DNA of 64,000 nt from Linanthus parryae (GCA_023055425.1 JALGPY010000004.1:56629718-56693717); one strand, 5' to 3'. Positions 23,101-35,103 are shown, counted from the stretch's first letter. The notes: generated by a model from the sequence alone, not told the origin. A program made the numbers and translations.

Positions 23101-24520
23101 ACAATGTTTGTGGACCAAGGTTAGTAACCCAATCACTATCGTAACGAGTTTCTTCGCACCACCAGGTCACGCTCACCTTAAAGATGTGCTAAATGAAGAT
23201 ACTCTAGTAGGACATGGTGTCGCATCTTTAACGTATGATGACGGAGCAGCGATCCCACCTAAGTGTGGAGGTACTCTCTTTTTATCTATCATAATAGAAA
23301 TACTATTTATAACGCAAGTTTACCTCAACATTTTCCTGTCTTGAATCGTAGGCGATGCTGCCGTCGCACAGGGTTTCGCTGATAATGTGTCAGCTGCCAG
23401 AGAGGCGATGGGCGAGGCAGGTGTTGACGACCCTGATGAGGACATGCCGGAGTAGAGGAGTCAGCTCCCTACCTCTTATCCCCAGAGCGAAGCTCTCATG
23501 TTGAGAAGCCTATCGCAGCTACTGAGTATGCAGGAGAACCCCTGGAGGACATCATCGAGGTATCTGATGATGTCGAAGCTGACACCGTGTTAAGAGAAGA
23601 AGATGCTGAAGTTGAGGAAATGGAAGCGGAGGATGCTGGAGCTGAAGTTCATGAAAATGAACAGGTCATGGAAGACATAGCATTGCATGAAAATGTTGAT
23701 GTTCAAATGAATGCTCCTGAGCCTCAAGGACCTCTCGCGGCTGAAGAAGTTCTTAGTCAAGCAGCAGCCTCTTATTGTTCCTTCCTCTGAGGTAGAGCTT
23801 TTAAAGGTTCCCCCAGCATGGAGTTTTTGGATTTCGCAAGTTGGAGCTTCCTTCGCACCTATTGCAACATATACCATCCCTGCCAACTATAATGAGCTCG
23901 AACTTGCGGCTGACAGAAAAGCAATGCAGCAAGGGCATGCTTCGGCTTTTCCATCAATGCGCATTCCCTCTTTGCGTGAGATCCTTGAAGGGACTGGTAT
24001 GTTACCACTTTCCGCATTCTAAACCTTTGTTTAAAAGCCTTCATGCTCTAAACTTAATCATTTTTTCCATGAATGAAGCAACTTGATGTGGATTGGCTGA
24101 TAAGGATGCGCCTCTCATACCCATGGTCATTTGCGAGATCTCTGAGCTGGAGGCTTATGACAGAAGGATTTTCTTGACTGAAGCCATCTGGATTCTAGAG
24201 CAACTGTCTGTGGCTACCCCCGCAACCATTTCTCCTGATAATGCACGATTACTTTATAGCACATGAATGGGGGCTTCAGGCTAAATTTTAAGGAAAACTA
24301 GGCTTCAGGTATCTTCTCAACGAGGTCACCCAGATCCTCGCGTATGTGAGTTTGAAACACGGCTACCACAACCTCGCATCTGAAAGACGGAAGTTAGAGG
24401 AACAAAGGAAGCAGGATGAAGAAGCCGTCAACTTCTTTCATGCGATGAATGCCAAAGAAACAAGAAGTGCATCAAGCAAAAGAGGCGTCGCTCCTGTTTT
24501 CTTCAGAAGATCCTTTAATC
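20189..24520 (+). pseudogene. Antisense plant-mobile-domain (PMD) gene of the Tat element, broken
   Basis: The chosen start is ATG 20189 (MAKTKGSK); an in-frame ATG at 20105 lies in a CT-rich leader. Exon 1 encodes a PMD-like domain: THTFHFAEFEAAPTLEDVKI, then LCGFLCAWLSRYLI, KLALGLKVALGPLVLGTLYH and FTARPYSTSIGKW. A frameshift near 21480 is followed in another frame by ELLLKGHDRYREFFCWCLRV. Probable GT..AG introns lie at 22059-22135, 22623-22692, from 22972 to about 23165, and at 23271-23351; another starts at 23997. Later exons are acidic, with Glu/Asp runs at 22500-22620 and 23590-23680, and helical near the end. Stops at 22926 and about 23452 and further frameshifts make it a pseudogene. 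PMD proteins are nuclear-type plant proteins also carried by transposons; the benefit to the element is unknown. Confidence 0.82.
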
Positions 24521-25738
24521 AAGGATTTATATTAGAAACAAAAATATTATTGTAATTCCAGTGTTTCTCCTGTTTTTTTTAACATTTGAAACTTTATGAC
24601 ACATTTTGCCCCTCTGAAGATTTTGCACTCGTATCTTCATGCATATCAATTATGACGTCATACGCTGACGTAATTGCCTTGATTTCCGCGCTAATAATTT
24701 ATTAAGCACGATTTACATGGTAGCCACATCCTTATTATGACCTTCCGTCATTAATTAGGGCGTGCCACCGAATCGTCATAGCCTTTTAGTAGGGTAATTG
24801 ATTTTTACCTCTTTTTGATACGTAAGTAATTGATTCTTACCCGTTTCCCAAGCTTTGCTAACTCAACCAGGGAACTGAAGAGTCCCTTATGGAGTATATA
24901 TAGACCTTGCCTCTTGCTACTTGGGTCTTTCATCCCAAAATGTGGCTTACCATGAGTCCTTACGACTGCTGGCATCAATGCTTGTCCTTTGTTGATTCAT
25001 GTCAATTTCAAGCTGTGAATCTTGAGTTTGTGCCTTGTGCCATAGAAATAGCTCCGAAGCTCTTCTTTGTAAAGATTACCGATCATCATGATCTTTTTGA
25101 AAAAGATTTACATAATATTTCATGCTATTGCAAAGATTCTTCTTTGTCTATTTTGTTTGCAGGTCGTATCTCCGGTTGCCTTCCGGCGAGACGCGGTACT
25201 GTACTAAACTTTTTACCGAATCGTAATGAATGGTGTGTTTCTCCTCTAGCTTTCCTGGAGGAGAACTATTTGACACCATTGTTTTGAACAAGGTGTGACG
25301 AGCCATGGTGCTCGTCTCTCTGCACAATAACTTCCAGCCCCAGGAGTCGTTCTCCACTTGTTCTTCACGTCTGCAGCCGTCAGGACATGAGGTTCATCTG
25401 GCATGTCTCTTGGGCAGAAGATCAATCAAAAGCTTCGTTCTGATCTAAGACCTCAACGATGGCGTCCGGTCACATAGCTTTTGTTAGGACCCGTAGGCTG
25501 TTTCTTTTAGAGTAGGAATTTTCTTAGTATAACCTTTTGCTTATAAGCTGCTATCTTGACAGATAAATTGTAAGTCATTTTGACTATTAATGAAATACGC
25601 TTTGTCATTTGATGTTCTTGTTTGATACAACAAATTGAAATTTCGCATGGGAGTTTGCTATACGACGAAACAAGTTATGTTTCCTTCGCGTTTTGCATTC
25701 GGATGTTGCATCGCACAAAGCGTTGATGCTATGGCTTG
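24521..25738. other. Tat element spacer between PMD gene and hairpin array
   Basis: No supported gene. A + strand TATA-like GAGTATATATAGACC lies at about 24892-24906, with GAACTGAAGAGTCCC just upstream. It is followed by a 126-codon frame (24907-25287) without recognisable motifs and by a possible 3' splice site (TTTTGTTTGCAG, ending 25162). These could be remains of a second antisense transcript, but I cannot support one. Confidence 0.45.
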
Positions 25739-26068
25739 CTATCTAGGCAGATAGGCTTGAAGATCAATTAAGATCATGATTCAATATTGGTGCTATCTAG
25801 GCAGATAGGCTTTGCTTGCACAAAGGGGTTTTTACTATCGCTGCTATCTAGGCAGATAGGCTTCTAGATCAATTAAGATCATGTTTGAACATCGCTGCTA
25901 TCTCTGAAAATAGGCTTTGCTCGCACAAAGGCGTTGTTACTATTGCTGCTATCTAGGCAGATAGGCTTTTAGATCACATAAGATCATATTTCAACATCGC
26001 TGCTATCTCGGCAGATAGGCTTTGGATCGCATGGGATCGTATATTATTGCTGCTATCTAGGCAGATAG
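25739..26068 (+). repeat. Tandem array of hairpin units (about 52-bp period)
   Basis: Seven copies of CTATCTAGGCAGATAG or close variants start at 25739, 25793, 25844, 25898, 25949, 26003 and 26053, so spacing alternates near 51 and 54 bp. The unit is a 6-bp inverted repeat around a 4-nt loop (AGGC). Spacers alternate between CACAAAGG-type and AGATCA..AAGATCAT-type sequence, which implies a dimeric period near 105 bp. The fourth copy is decayed (CTATCTCTGAAAATAG). Tandem repeats between pol and the 3' LTR are a known feature of Tat/Ogre elements. Confidence 0.9.
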
Positions 26069-26120
26069 GCTTTTGTTGTAAGCAAGCAAAGAAGCAAATA
26101 AAATGATAAGAGACAGTCAA

Positions 26121-26220
26121 GATAATAAAATTCTTCTCATTTGGGAGAATTCTTTTATTAAAAGCAACCTCATATGGGAGAGACATGACTACAAGTTCCT
26201 CATATGGGAGGAAACAACGC
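26121..26220 (+). repeat. Short repeats with CTCATATGGGAG core
   Basis: Just before the end of pol lie TCTCATTTGGGAGAA, CCTCATATGGGAGAG and CCTCATATGGGAGGA at about 26136, 26169 and 26197. These three spaced units follow the hairpin array and look like a second, shorter repeat family in the element's 3' region. Confidence 0.6.
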
Positions 26221-26282
26221 ATGAATTCATTGGAGGACTAGACATACAATCCAACAGTCATTTGAATCAAATATAAAGAGAG

Positions 26283-29200
26283 AGGCTAAGGATAGTACTT
26301 TTTGATCCATCGCATATTGATCGGGCTTGAGGTTTTTTCAGTCCAATAAAGCCTCTGTAGGGTGCAGTAACCACTGTCAAAAACTTCTTTAACCTCGAAC
26401 GGCCCTTCCCAGTTAGCTGCGAACTTTGGATGAGCTGCTTCCCGCATGCAATGATCTGAAGCTCGTAAGACCAAGTCCCCAACCGCAAAGTCTCGGTGTT
26501 CAACTGTTTTATTGTACGTGCGAGCGATCCTCTCCTTGTACCTCTTATTGGCCCGCTTAGCTTGTTCGCGCTTCTCTTCCAATAGAATCAATCAATGATC
26601 ACGTTGATTGTCATACAAGGCATGAAAGGCTAAACTTGCAGAGTTGACTTTTCCTTCCGCCGGTACAACGGCTTCAGCTCCATAGCATAGAAGGAACGGA
26701 GAGACTCCTGTGGGGGTCCTTGGCAAAGTTCGATATGCCCACAATGCTAAATTTAAAGAATCGGCCCACTTTTTGTGATCGTCTGCGACCATCTTACTCA
26801 AAATCCTTAGCAGTGTCTTGTTGGTTGCTTCTGCTTGAACATTCCATTTTGGATAGTAAGGAGTAGAACAGACTTGCCTTATGTTGTATTCCGCTAGTTT
26901 CGCGGCCACCTGGCGATTTACAAAAGGAGTGTCGTTATCCGATAGGATTGTATTGTGGATTCCAAACCTGTATATGATGTTTTCTTAAACGAGATTGACC
27001 ACTGCAAGCGCATTTGCTGTCTGGAGTGGTACTGCCTCCACCCACTTGGTAAACAACTCGGTCGCGGTTATGATAAACTGGTTACCATGCGAGGCCGGTC
27101 GAATGGGGCCAATAAAATCTATAGCCCAAGTTTAAAATGGCCATGTCATTCCTAACGCGTGTAAATCTACAGCAGGAGCATGCACGAGGTTGCCCTTAAA
27201 TTGGCATTCCAGACATCTTTTTACCTTGGTGCGGCAATCTGCCTCCATTGTGGGCCAAAAATAACCAACTGTGAGGAGTTGTCTGCATAGTTTTGCACCC
27301 CCCTGATGCTCTACTTGGTGAGATAAATCCATCACCTCTTGCGCTTCTTGGCTATCTAGGCATCGGAGTAGATTCCCCTCATGGCCCCTCCGCCAGAGTA
27401 TGTTTTCCTGCACCACATATCGAGCCGCATTTCTTTTAAGTTTATCGGCTTCCTTTCTTTGCTCGGGCTCGATTCCTTCTGTCAGAAAATCAAAGAGTGG
27501 CTTTCTCCAATCTGTGTTATCATCAACCAGAGCAATTTACAAAGAGTCATTGATTAATGTATAGCTTTCACAATTTCCTTGAATTAGCAGCAGCTGTGGA
27601 CATCTCTGGCCAATGAATCCCGTATCTTTGGTCCTTTCGATAAATCGACACCTCACTTTCCCCGCAGGTGTGCTAGTGATTCTTTTCCAATAACGCTTGC
27701 CCCTCCTGCTGCGAGACGCACCGCATGAGTATTCCTCCCGGACCTCTGTAGTAAAGGGCGTTTTCATGTATGCAGTACCCCTTAGTGGATGACCAATTTT
27801 CTTTGCTCGTTCGGCAATTGCACGCAATATTGATTTTCTCCAATATTCCTCGTCCATGGACTCCTCCTCGTATCCCCCTTTTGTCAATGCCGGTGTCGTT
27901 CGGACCTCGATTGAGATTCTCGTAGGGCATTTGTCTGCGCTAACTTTAGATCCCAAAGTGGCTAAAGCATCAGCATGCCGATTATCAGCTCTATGCGTGT
28001 GCTCGTACTTGACATCGCAGAATTGTTCTACCAGCTTTTGAACCAATTTTCGATATGATAATAGATTTGCCTCCTTGAACCCGTACTCTCCTGAAGCTTT
28101 TTTGACAATTAACTTAGAATCTCCCATAACTGTCAGATTGCTCACTTCCAGTGCCCTGGCCGCATGAAGTACTGCGATGAGAGCCTCATACTCCGCTTCA
28201 TTGTTGGTTACTGGGAAATCTAATTTGGTGGACATTTCGATGACTTCCCCATGTGGTTTAGTCAAAACAATTCCAATTCCACCACCTTTTCTTTTTGATG
28301 ATCCATCAAAATGAAGCTTCCAATATGGCGACTCGACTGCGTAGATTTCAAGCCCTTCCAGTTCCTCCTCGATCATGGGTTCATAGCTCCTATCCGGGAC
28401 TGTGCCAGAAGATCTGGCACTGCTTGTGATTTGATTGCTCGCGGTCGAACAGACGGAATGTCATATTGTGAAATGGTCATGTACCATTTGCCAATCTTCC
28501 ACAGGGAGAAGTGTGAGTCAACGGATACCGTATGGGGCCGCTCTTTGTAATCACGACAACTTTATGCGAGGCGAAGTAATGCCTTAACTTTTCTATCACA
28601 AAGAACAAAGCAAGACAATGGCGTTCGATATCTGTGTACCTTGACTCTGCAGGTTGTACTATGCGAGTGATGTAATAAATCGGCCTTTCCTGTCCTTCAT
28701 ATTCTTGAGCTAAAAGCGCCCCTATAGATTTCTTCGTCGATGTCATGTACAACAGAAGCGGCGATCCAAGCTGTGGGGCAATAATTACCCTTGGCGATGT
28801 CAGTAGGTCCTTCAGCTTCCCAAATGCGGCCTCATGTTCCTCTGTCCAATTATATAAAGCATTCTTTTTTAGGAGATCGCCAAAGCAAAAAGTTATTTCC
28901 GCAATTGCCGGAATGAATCTCCGCAGGGTGGATAATTTCCCTAGGAACGTCTTTAGAGTGTTCTGATTATGTGGCGCCGTCATGCTCGTGATAGCCGATA
29001 CTTTTGCGGGGTCAGGCTCGATGCCTTGGCGATGTATTACGCATCCAAATAACTTCCCCGAAGTCACTCCAAATGCACATTTCATGGGATTCATTTTCAG
29101 CTGGAAACTCCTTCATCTTTCGAATACTTTCGGCACGTCCTCCAAATGGTCCACTTCCTCTTTGGACACGACAACCAGATCATCAACATAGAAAACCACT

Positions 29201-29763
29201 TCCTGGTGCATCATGTCATGAAATAGAGCCATCATTGCTCGCTGATAAGTCGCACCCGCATTTTTAAGTCCAATGTGCATAACTGTATAGTTAAAGACCC
29301 CCACCAGCGTAATGAACGCAGTTTTTCGTGCATCTTCTGGATCCATTTTGATCTGATTATACCCACTGAATCCATCCATGAAACTGAACATCATGTGCCG
29401 TGCAGTGGAGTCGATGAGAAAATCGATGTTGGGCAGCGGGAAGTTGTCCTTGGGGCAGAAGCGGTTGAGGTCTTTGAAGTCTACGCAGATACGAAGTTGC
29501 CCATTCTTCTTTACCACAGGCACGATGTTGGCCAACCAGGTGGGATGATGATTCGGCTCGATAAACCGAGAAATCAATAACTTGACAATTTCTTGCTTGA
29601 TTTTCACGTTTATCTGTGGCCTGAAACTTCTCGCACTTTGCTTTACCGGTTTAGATCCCGGGATAACATCTAATCTGTGCATGGTCACGCTCGTGTCCAA
29701 ACCAGGCATTTCGTCATACTCCCAGGCAAACACATCCTTGTATTCAATCAGCAATTGCAGCAA
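26283..29763 (-). pseudogene. Tat-type pol: RT, RNase H, archaeal-type RNase H, integrase
   Basis: From high to low coordinates: RT, with CVDFKDLNRFCPKDNFPLP, FMDGFSGYNQIKMDPEDARK and FYVDDLVVVS (29763-29113). Connection and first RNase H follow, with HRQGIEPDPAKVSAI and GALLAQEYEGQERPIYYI (29094-28477). A second RNase H comes next, with LHFDGSSKRKGGGIGIV, NNEAEYEALIAVLHAARALE and ADNRHADALATLGS (28376-27537). The integrase zinc finger is HQVEHQGGAK...CLECQF (27416-27132). The integrase core has AIDFIGP, ILSDNDTPFVN and NVQAEATNKTL, and the C-terminal domain (DFAVGDLVLRAS) ends at 26283. The second RNase H is diagnostic of the Tat lineage. Catalytic residues survive, but stops after WPF (27132), in V-stop-ENII (about 26975), at about 29110 and near 27537 break the frame. 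Confidence 0.92.
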
Positions 29764-30652
29764 CCTTGCTTACTCATCGCCTGTGAGGTCTGCACTTTGA
29801 AAAACAGGCCTCTTATTTTCTTCACTAGGGCTCAAGAACACCTCTTTAAGTTCCTGCTTATGGGGCCTCGGCTTGTCTTCCATGCACTCAGGCGCTTCTT
29901 TCAATTTATCCTCCAAAACCTCTGAATTAGGCTTGTACACCTCGGGACCTCGGCACCATTACTCTTGCTGGTGACTGATCCTTGATGTCCTCCCATCGAG
30001 GCAGAGGAGTCGGGTGAAATGGCCCAGGCGTTTGCTCTACCGCCATTTCAGTAAACCATACCGCTTCAGTGAGATGAGCCTCATTTAAATTCAAGGGGTT
30101 TACCGAAGCCGGTATCTCCACTGCTCTGTCATTCCATATGGCCTTCATCACCTGGTGAGTTGTTAAGGGAACCGCGTCAAAGCAATGAACCCAAGTTCTC
30201 CCTATGATCATGTGGTACGTAGTATTCGCATAGATGACGTAGAATTTGGCTGATCACTTGATTTTTCCTATCCGAATGCCCAGGCGAATCCATCCTATTG
30301 TCATCCTGGAATCACTCCCGAATCCCATCAGCGAGGATGGGCGCCTGAAAATCTTCTTCTCTGGGACTCCTTCCAACTTTAGAGTGTTGAGCGAAACCAC
30401 GTTGACGGCTGCTCCTCCATCGACAAATTCCCTCTTGAATTCAACGTCATTGATCACCGCTGTTACGTGCAAGGGCTTCTGATGGCTCGAATCCGTCTTC
30501 TTGCCACTTGCGGAGAAAGTCATAATCTTTTCCATGGAGCGAGACGCCCTAAGAACTCTTCCATTGGAGACTATGATGACTTCTTCGAAGTCTTCTGCTA
30601 CCCTCAGGATCGCTTTTGTCATCTCTTTCCGGCATTTTTCCAAAAAGTTCAT
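29764..30652 (-). pseudogene. Tat-type aspartic protease region
   Basis: The minus-strand frame 30652-30254 carries REFVDGGAAVNVVSLNTLKL, the protease active site in the DGG form common in this lineage, then SDSRMTIGWIRLGIRIGKIK. Downstream, MIIGRTWVHCFDAVPLTTHQ (30211) is the usual end of the protease domain. A stop at 30254 separates the two parts. The link to RT (29764-29926) is an acidic, Glu-rich connector. Confidence 0.82.
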
Positions 30653-30679
30653 CTCATTAAAGAATTTGCTGAACCCGTG

Positions 30680-32387
30680 CTACCCCTTCATTCTGTCAGC
30701 ACGCTCATCCTCAGTGTCCATGGTGTAATCCTCCTCATCATGGACTTCGGCTACGATGGGCAGACCATCCTCTACGATCTCTTCAAGATCCATAATCGCA
30801 ATCATGGCCACTTCTTTTCCTTTCGGCTCTTGCTCCGCATGTGCCGGCATCGGATTATTACGCACATCCTGCCTCTGATCACTGAAAATTAACTCCCCTT
30901 CTTTCATCTTTCGACTCACCATGTGCCTAAGATTTTTGCAGTCAGCTGTGGGGTGAATAATCTTTCCGTGGCACTCGCACCACTTCGGATCCCTCATCAA
31001 CTCCTTGGAAGGTAATCTTTCGAGCGGCGGCAGAACCCCATCTTTACGCCATTGTTTGCATAGGTCGATCACTTCCTCTAATGAGCATGGTAAAGGCGAT
31101 GCATCTGAAGTTGTAACCCTGGGCTGCTTGTGTGGCGAAACTGTGTTGACTTCAGCTTCACGTCCTCTCTTATAACTAAACCTGCCAGTCTTGAATGTGG
31201 GTCCCCCTGAGGATCGTTCAGGGGCGTGCTTCTTCTTTTGCCTCTCCACTATAGACTCTATGTTCTTCGTAAATTCAATCAACTTTGAAAAGGTAGGAGT
31301 TTGAAGGTTGATTAACATACCTTTGTACTCATTTCGCATGCCTTGCAGGCATATCTCCACGAGCCTGCCCTCGAGCACTTCATCTCTGCACTCCAATGAT
31401 TTGGCTCTAAACTTCTTGATGAAGGTGACACCATCCTCATCGTGCTTATATAAGGTGACACCATACTCATTTCGTAACCTTCTCCTCCATCTGGAAGAAT
31501 TTTGTGTAGAACTTCTGAACCATGTCATCCCAAGTTTTGATATATCCAGCCTCCGGCGTTCTATACCGTTTGTAGGCCACATTTCCCAAAGATTTTGGGA
31601 ACTCGCGCATCAGCAACTTGGGTTCGGCTCCGTATGGTCCCATTACGTCGATGAAGCGCATGACATGTTCGTGAGCATTCCCATTAACGTCTTCGAACTT
31701 GTCCCACTTGGGGGCCTTATACCCTATATTAGGAATCAAATAGATCTCGCGCGGGATAGGTGGAGCATTGTCGACCTTCGGAATGATAGTGTCTGCAAAA
31801 GGCTGATTGGCCAGGAAGGTCTATATGTGCCGCTGCAACGACGTCATACAGTCTGGTGCGCTCCCTCCCGCAGCAGGAGGAAGAGTTGCAGCCGGCGGAG
31901 ACACATATGTCCCGGTTGGGCTAGGGGTGTAAGCCACGTTGTTTAGCGATGCCGGCGGAGGTGGCAAGGGATACTATGAAGAGATATTGGAGGCAACGGT
32001 TGGTGGTTGGGGAATATGTATGGGAAGGGACGGTATTTGGACCGTTTGTCCCTGGACAGAGGGTAGCTGCACCATTTCTGGTGGGGTTTGCGAATTATGA
32101 TTGGGTAGTGCAGGTATCACCTCTGTCCCCTGGGTGGTAGAGGCTCCTCCTCCCTGAGACATAGGAGCACCCGATGCCAGATTCGGGGCAAGGGTTCCCA
32201 AAATGGCCATTATTCGATCCATCTGTGCGGATTGAGCTTGGAGAGACTTCGCCTGATTCTGGATAGTGGCGTTCAAAGTCTCCAAATTCAGAGTTCCGCC
32301 GGCGGACGCGGAATTGTGACGGGTCTCCTCTCCCGAAGTTGTCTCAGTGGAGGGATATCTGTTGCTAACGTCGTCCTCGTGAGACAT
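30680..32387 (-). pseudogene. Tat-type gag
   Basis: The start at 32387 (MSHEDDVSNRY) lies 39 bp from the 5' LTR and follows the PBS; longer in-frame starts run into the LTR. A Gln-rich, probably coiled segment (NQAKSLQAQSAQMDRIMAIL) is followed by a stop at 31974. The retrotransposon gag domain follows (FEDVNGNAHEHVMRFIDVMG; GYIKTWDDMVQKFYTKFFQM; KFRAKSLECRDEVLEGRLVE). The C-terminal zinc-knuckle-like motif is WCECHGKIIHPTADCKNLR (about 30955). A frameshift near 31470 and the early stop make it non-functional. Confidence 0.85.
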
Positions 32388-32406
32388 GGTTGCATGCAGT
32401 GGTAAG

Positions 32407-32426
32407 TTCACGTCGGGTTCACCAAA
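32407..32426 (-). other. Primer-binding site of the Tat-like element
   Basis: The minus strand reads TTTGGTGAACCCGACGTGAA directly after the 5' LTR end. It begins with the TGG complementary to a tRNA CCA end. The exact primer tRNA was not determined. Confidence 0.7.
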
Positions 32427-32991
32427 TGTGTACGAGAGAATACTTTGAGGAAGATTCAATATATACCAAGAGAAGGGAATAGAAACAACACGGAAAGAGT
32501 AGAGTGTGTGTAGGGAGAGAGTAAGGCAACGACAACTTTATGAGAGAGAGACAGAATTTCGGCAGAGCTTCCGCGTAATTCAGGTGATTCGTCCTCTGTA
32601 AGGAAGGGTTAACAATCCTATATATAGTGGAGAATATGACCGTTGTAGGGGGTTAATGCACCCATTAATGGCGGCTTAATTACCTTAACCACAACAGCAC
32701 GTTCGTCCGCATATATAGGGACCGTTACGCACGTCGTCCGCGTATACCGGAACCGTTATGAGGTTGACCGGGTTAATGGAGCTCGTGCCATAAATCTCTC
32801 AAAGCAGTTACTAAAGGTCGAGCGCGGACTTGGTTGTCGCTCGCGCGCGACATGACTTACTCTAGCCTCCAAACCACTAAGTCCCTACAAGTCCCGTGTG
32901 GTGGTATGCGAGGTGTGCGTGGAGCACAGCTAGGTGTGCTGGATGATCGCCACGTGGCTAAGATCTGCCTATCTAGAAAGCACTATCTACA
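32427..32991 (-). mobile_element. 5' LTR of the Tat-like element
   Basis: This 565-bp LTR carries a minus-strand TATA box within CTATATATAG (32618-32627) upstream of gag. It differs from the 3' LTR by an indel of about 50 bp and scattered substitutions. The duplicated target ATTAC follows at 32992. Confidence 0.93.
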
Positions 32992-32996
32992 ATTAC

Positions 32997-35103
32997 ATAC
33001 CAGTACTCCTACACAACTCACCAATTAAACAATTCAAACATCCATAACCAACTAACACCCAAAACCACTGGAACTATCTCAAGCCCCTGCACATAACTAT
33101 CACCATAACTTTCACAATTTCCCACCAATCACACCCAATTCCATAACCTGAACTTTCCACCATTAACACCTGCTCCAAACACCTCCAAACAACCTGGAAA
33201 CAACCACCTAAACTACCATCACTATGACCAACTAATTAACAACCTTCTATCAACAATACAAACCCAGAACACAACCTAACTATATACCAATTTAACAATA
33301 ATCATAACAACACCCTATAGCTTACCAATTCACCAGCAAATACACAACAACCTGCAACTACAAACAACACCCATCAACCATCACAATCCAGCCTTGACCA
33401 TCACCATCACCTACTCCACTGCATCCACTACCAATTCACCTTCCCAGTACCTCCAGACTTAAACATGCACCACCGTTCACCATTCATCACAACAAGCAAA
33501 CCACAATTAACTCCCACCGTTCCAATCACCACCACTGCCACGCACCTAATTCTTCCACCTGAACCCAGCCGTGGCCGCAACCAAGAGGCAAAACAGAGCC
33601 GCAGCGCAGCAAAGAAAGGAAATAAGAAGAATCACAAAACAGGGGAGTAGCATCACAAGAGAAGAATCAGAGCCATGGCAGCGAAGAAAACCCAGCGAAC
33701 AGAGAAAGCAATGCAGAAGAAGAAGAAACAGAGGAGGAAGAAGAAACGCAAAGAAGGGCGCAAAACAGAGCAAGAGAATAGAAGAGAAAGAAAAAAGAAA
33801 GAAGAGAACGCAGCAGCAACAAGAACAGAGAAAGAAGAAGGATCAGAGGGGAAAGAAGAGAAGACCGAAGCTGTTGTTGTTCCTAGGGGATTTCGTGCCG
33901 AATAGAAACACGTCTTCTGCTTGTCAGAAGGCTGATTTATGTGGCTGGGGAAAAAATGCAAATAAAGGAAAAATAAAATAAGAAAAGGCAACGGGGGTTT
34001 TGTTTCCCTAAGCAAGCCCTATGCTTTAGAAGAGACTCCAACTTTCTTTGAGGGGCAATTGTGCAAAAGAGAAGCTATTATTCCATCGGGTAAGAAGTGA
34101 AAAGGGGGCTGTTTTTGATGGAATTGATCATTCTGCATTCTACAGGACGGAAAAAAATAGAGGACGATTTTGGGGAGACGCCATTGAAGGAAGAGCCAGA
34201 GCTCAGTTCAGAGTTTCGACACAGATTCTTCGTTGATTTCTTGACCCTCTCTATTTCTCCTTTATCATGAATTCCATCAATTCCTTTGTATTGTTTGTCT
34301 ACTCTATGAGTAGCTAAACCTCTCGTTCTAGATATTTTTGGAGAACTAGGGTTTGTTTAGAATTTTCGGATTTGTGTATTTGATTCATGTCTTGAACTCA
34401 ATTCTAAGTACTGTTCCAGTTAATTCAACAAGTGCGTGTTCTTAATTCTTAGTTTTTTTGGTTTGACAACCCAGTGCATGCTAGTTATCTAGGTTGTTGC
34501 ACGACACGGAACTAGCCTGGATTCCTGAAGAACTTTGTTGACATTCTTGTAGTTTCTTGAGACCGATAGGAGATAGAGACTTGAATGACCGTATGTGGTT
34601 TGTTTCGGTTAGACTTAGTTAGGATTAGCATGATCGGTGGACCGACAGGATCCGGTGAGCGAACCTGGCTAGCTGACTAGAACCTAACGGTAGACAGATG
34701 TGGGCCGACGGGTGTTGAAGGAGACCGTAACATAGATTTGCGTGAGATCGACAGAAGATCGTAATGAGTGTGACCCGGTATAACTGGTTGTATGTAGAGT
34801 GTTTTAAATCATAGTCCGGAAATATCTAAATGCCCTTGGGACCCTAAAACTATCTAGTGTTCTCCATCTTCGTATTAATCAGAAAATAACAAAAATATTA
34901 GTTCATTTATTTAATTTCAGTCACTTGTTTGAGGGTGACGAACTCTTAAGTCAACACTTTTTACTCCGGTTACTTAACTTTAAATTAATTGTTTAATTAA
35001 ATAATCTATAGACTGTCTCTGTGGGTTCGACAACCTGAGTTTAAATACTCTATCTTTATCACTTCGACCGTGCACTTGCATATACACGTAAGAAATCGTG
35101 TCA
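32997..35103 (+). mobile_element. Solo gypsy LTR, right part
   Basis: This continues the LTR begun at 18214. It is C/A-rich to about 33560, then holds a very Lys/Arg-codon-rich purine stretch (33590-33880) that creates long accidental frames on both strands. It ends with CTGTGGGTTCGACAACCTG and ACACGTAAGAAATCGTGTCA. The tail matches, in reverse complement, the starts of 37140 and 43156. No real coding region is present in these 2.1 kb. Confidence 0.75.

Larger units (their letters stand above)
18834..32991 (-). mobile_element. Complete Tat-lineage gypsy retrotransposon with antisense PMD gene
   Basis: The element is bounded by matching LTRs (18834-19445 and 32427-32991), both starting TGTGTACGAGAGAAT and ending ATCTACA. 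It is flanked by perfect 5-bp duplications ATTAC (18829-18833 and 32992-32996). Gag, protease, RT, RNase H, a second RNase H and integrase lie on the minus strand. An intron-containing plant-mobile-domain gene lies on the + strand between pol and the 3' LTR. Dual RNase H domains and an antisense extra gene are known features of the plant Tat/Ogre/Retand lineage. All genes are broken, so the copy is not autonomous now. Confidence 0.92.

Noticed and set aside
25739..26068. Regularly spaced palindromic repeats resembling a CRISPR array
   Set aside because: The spacers are themselves repetitive, the setting is a plant retrotransposon and there are no cas genes. It is a tandem repeat in the Tat 3' region.
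33571..34015. Long Lys/Arg-rich (+) and Phe/Leu-rich (-) frames
   Set aside because: A purine-rich low-complexity tract inside the solo LTR produces stop-free frames on both strands; no domain or gene structure.
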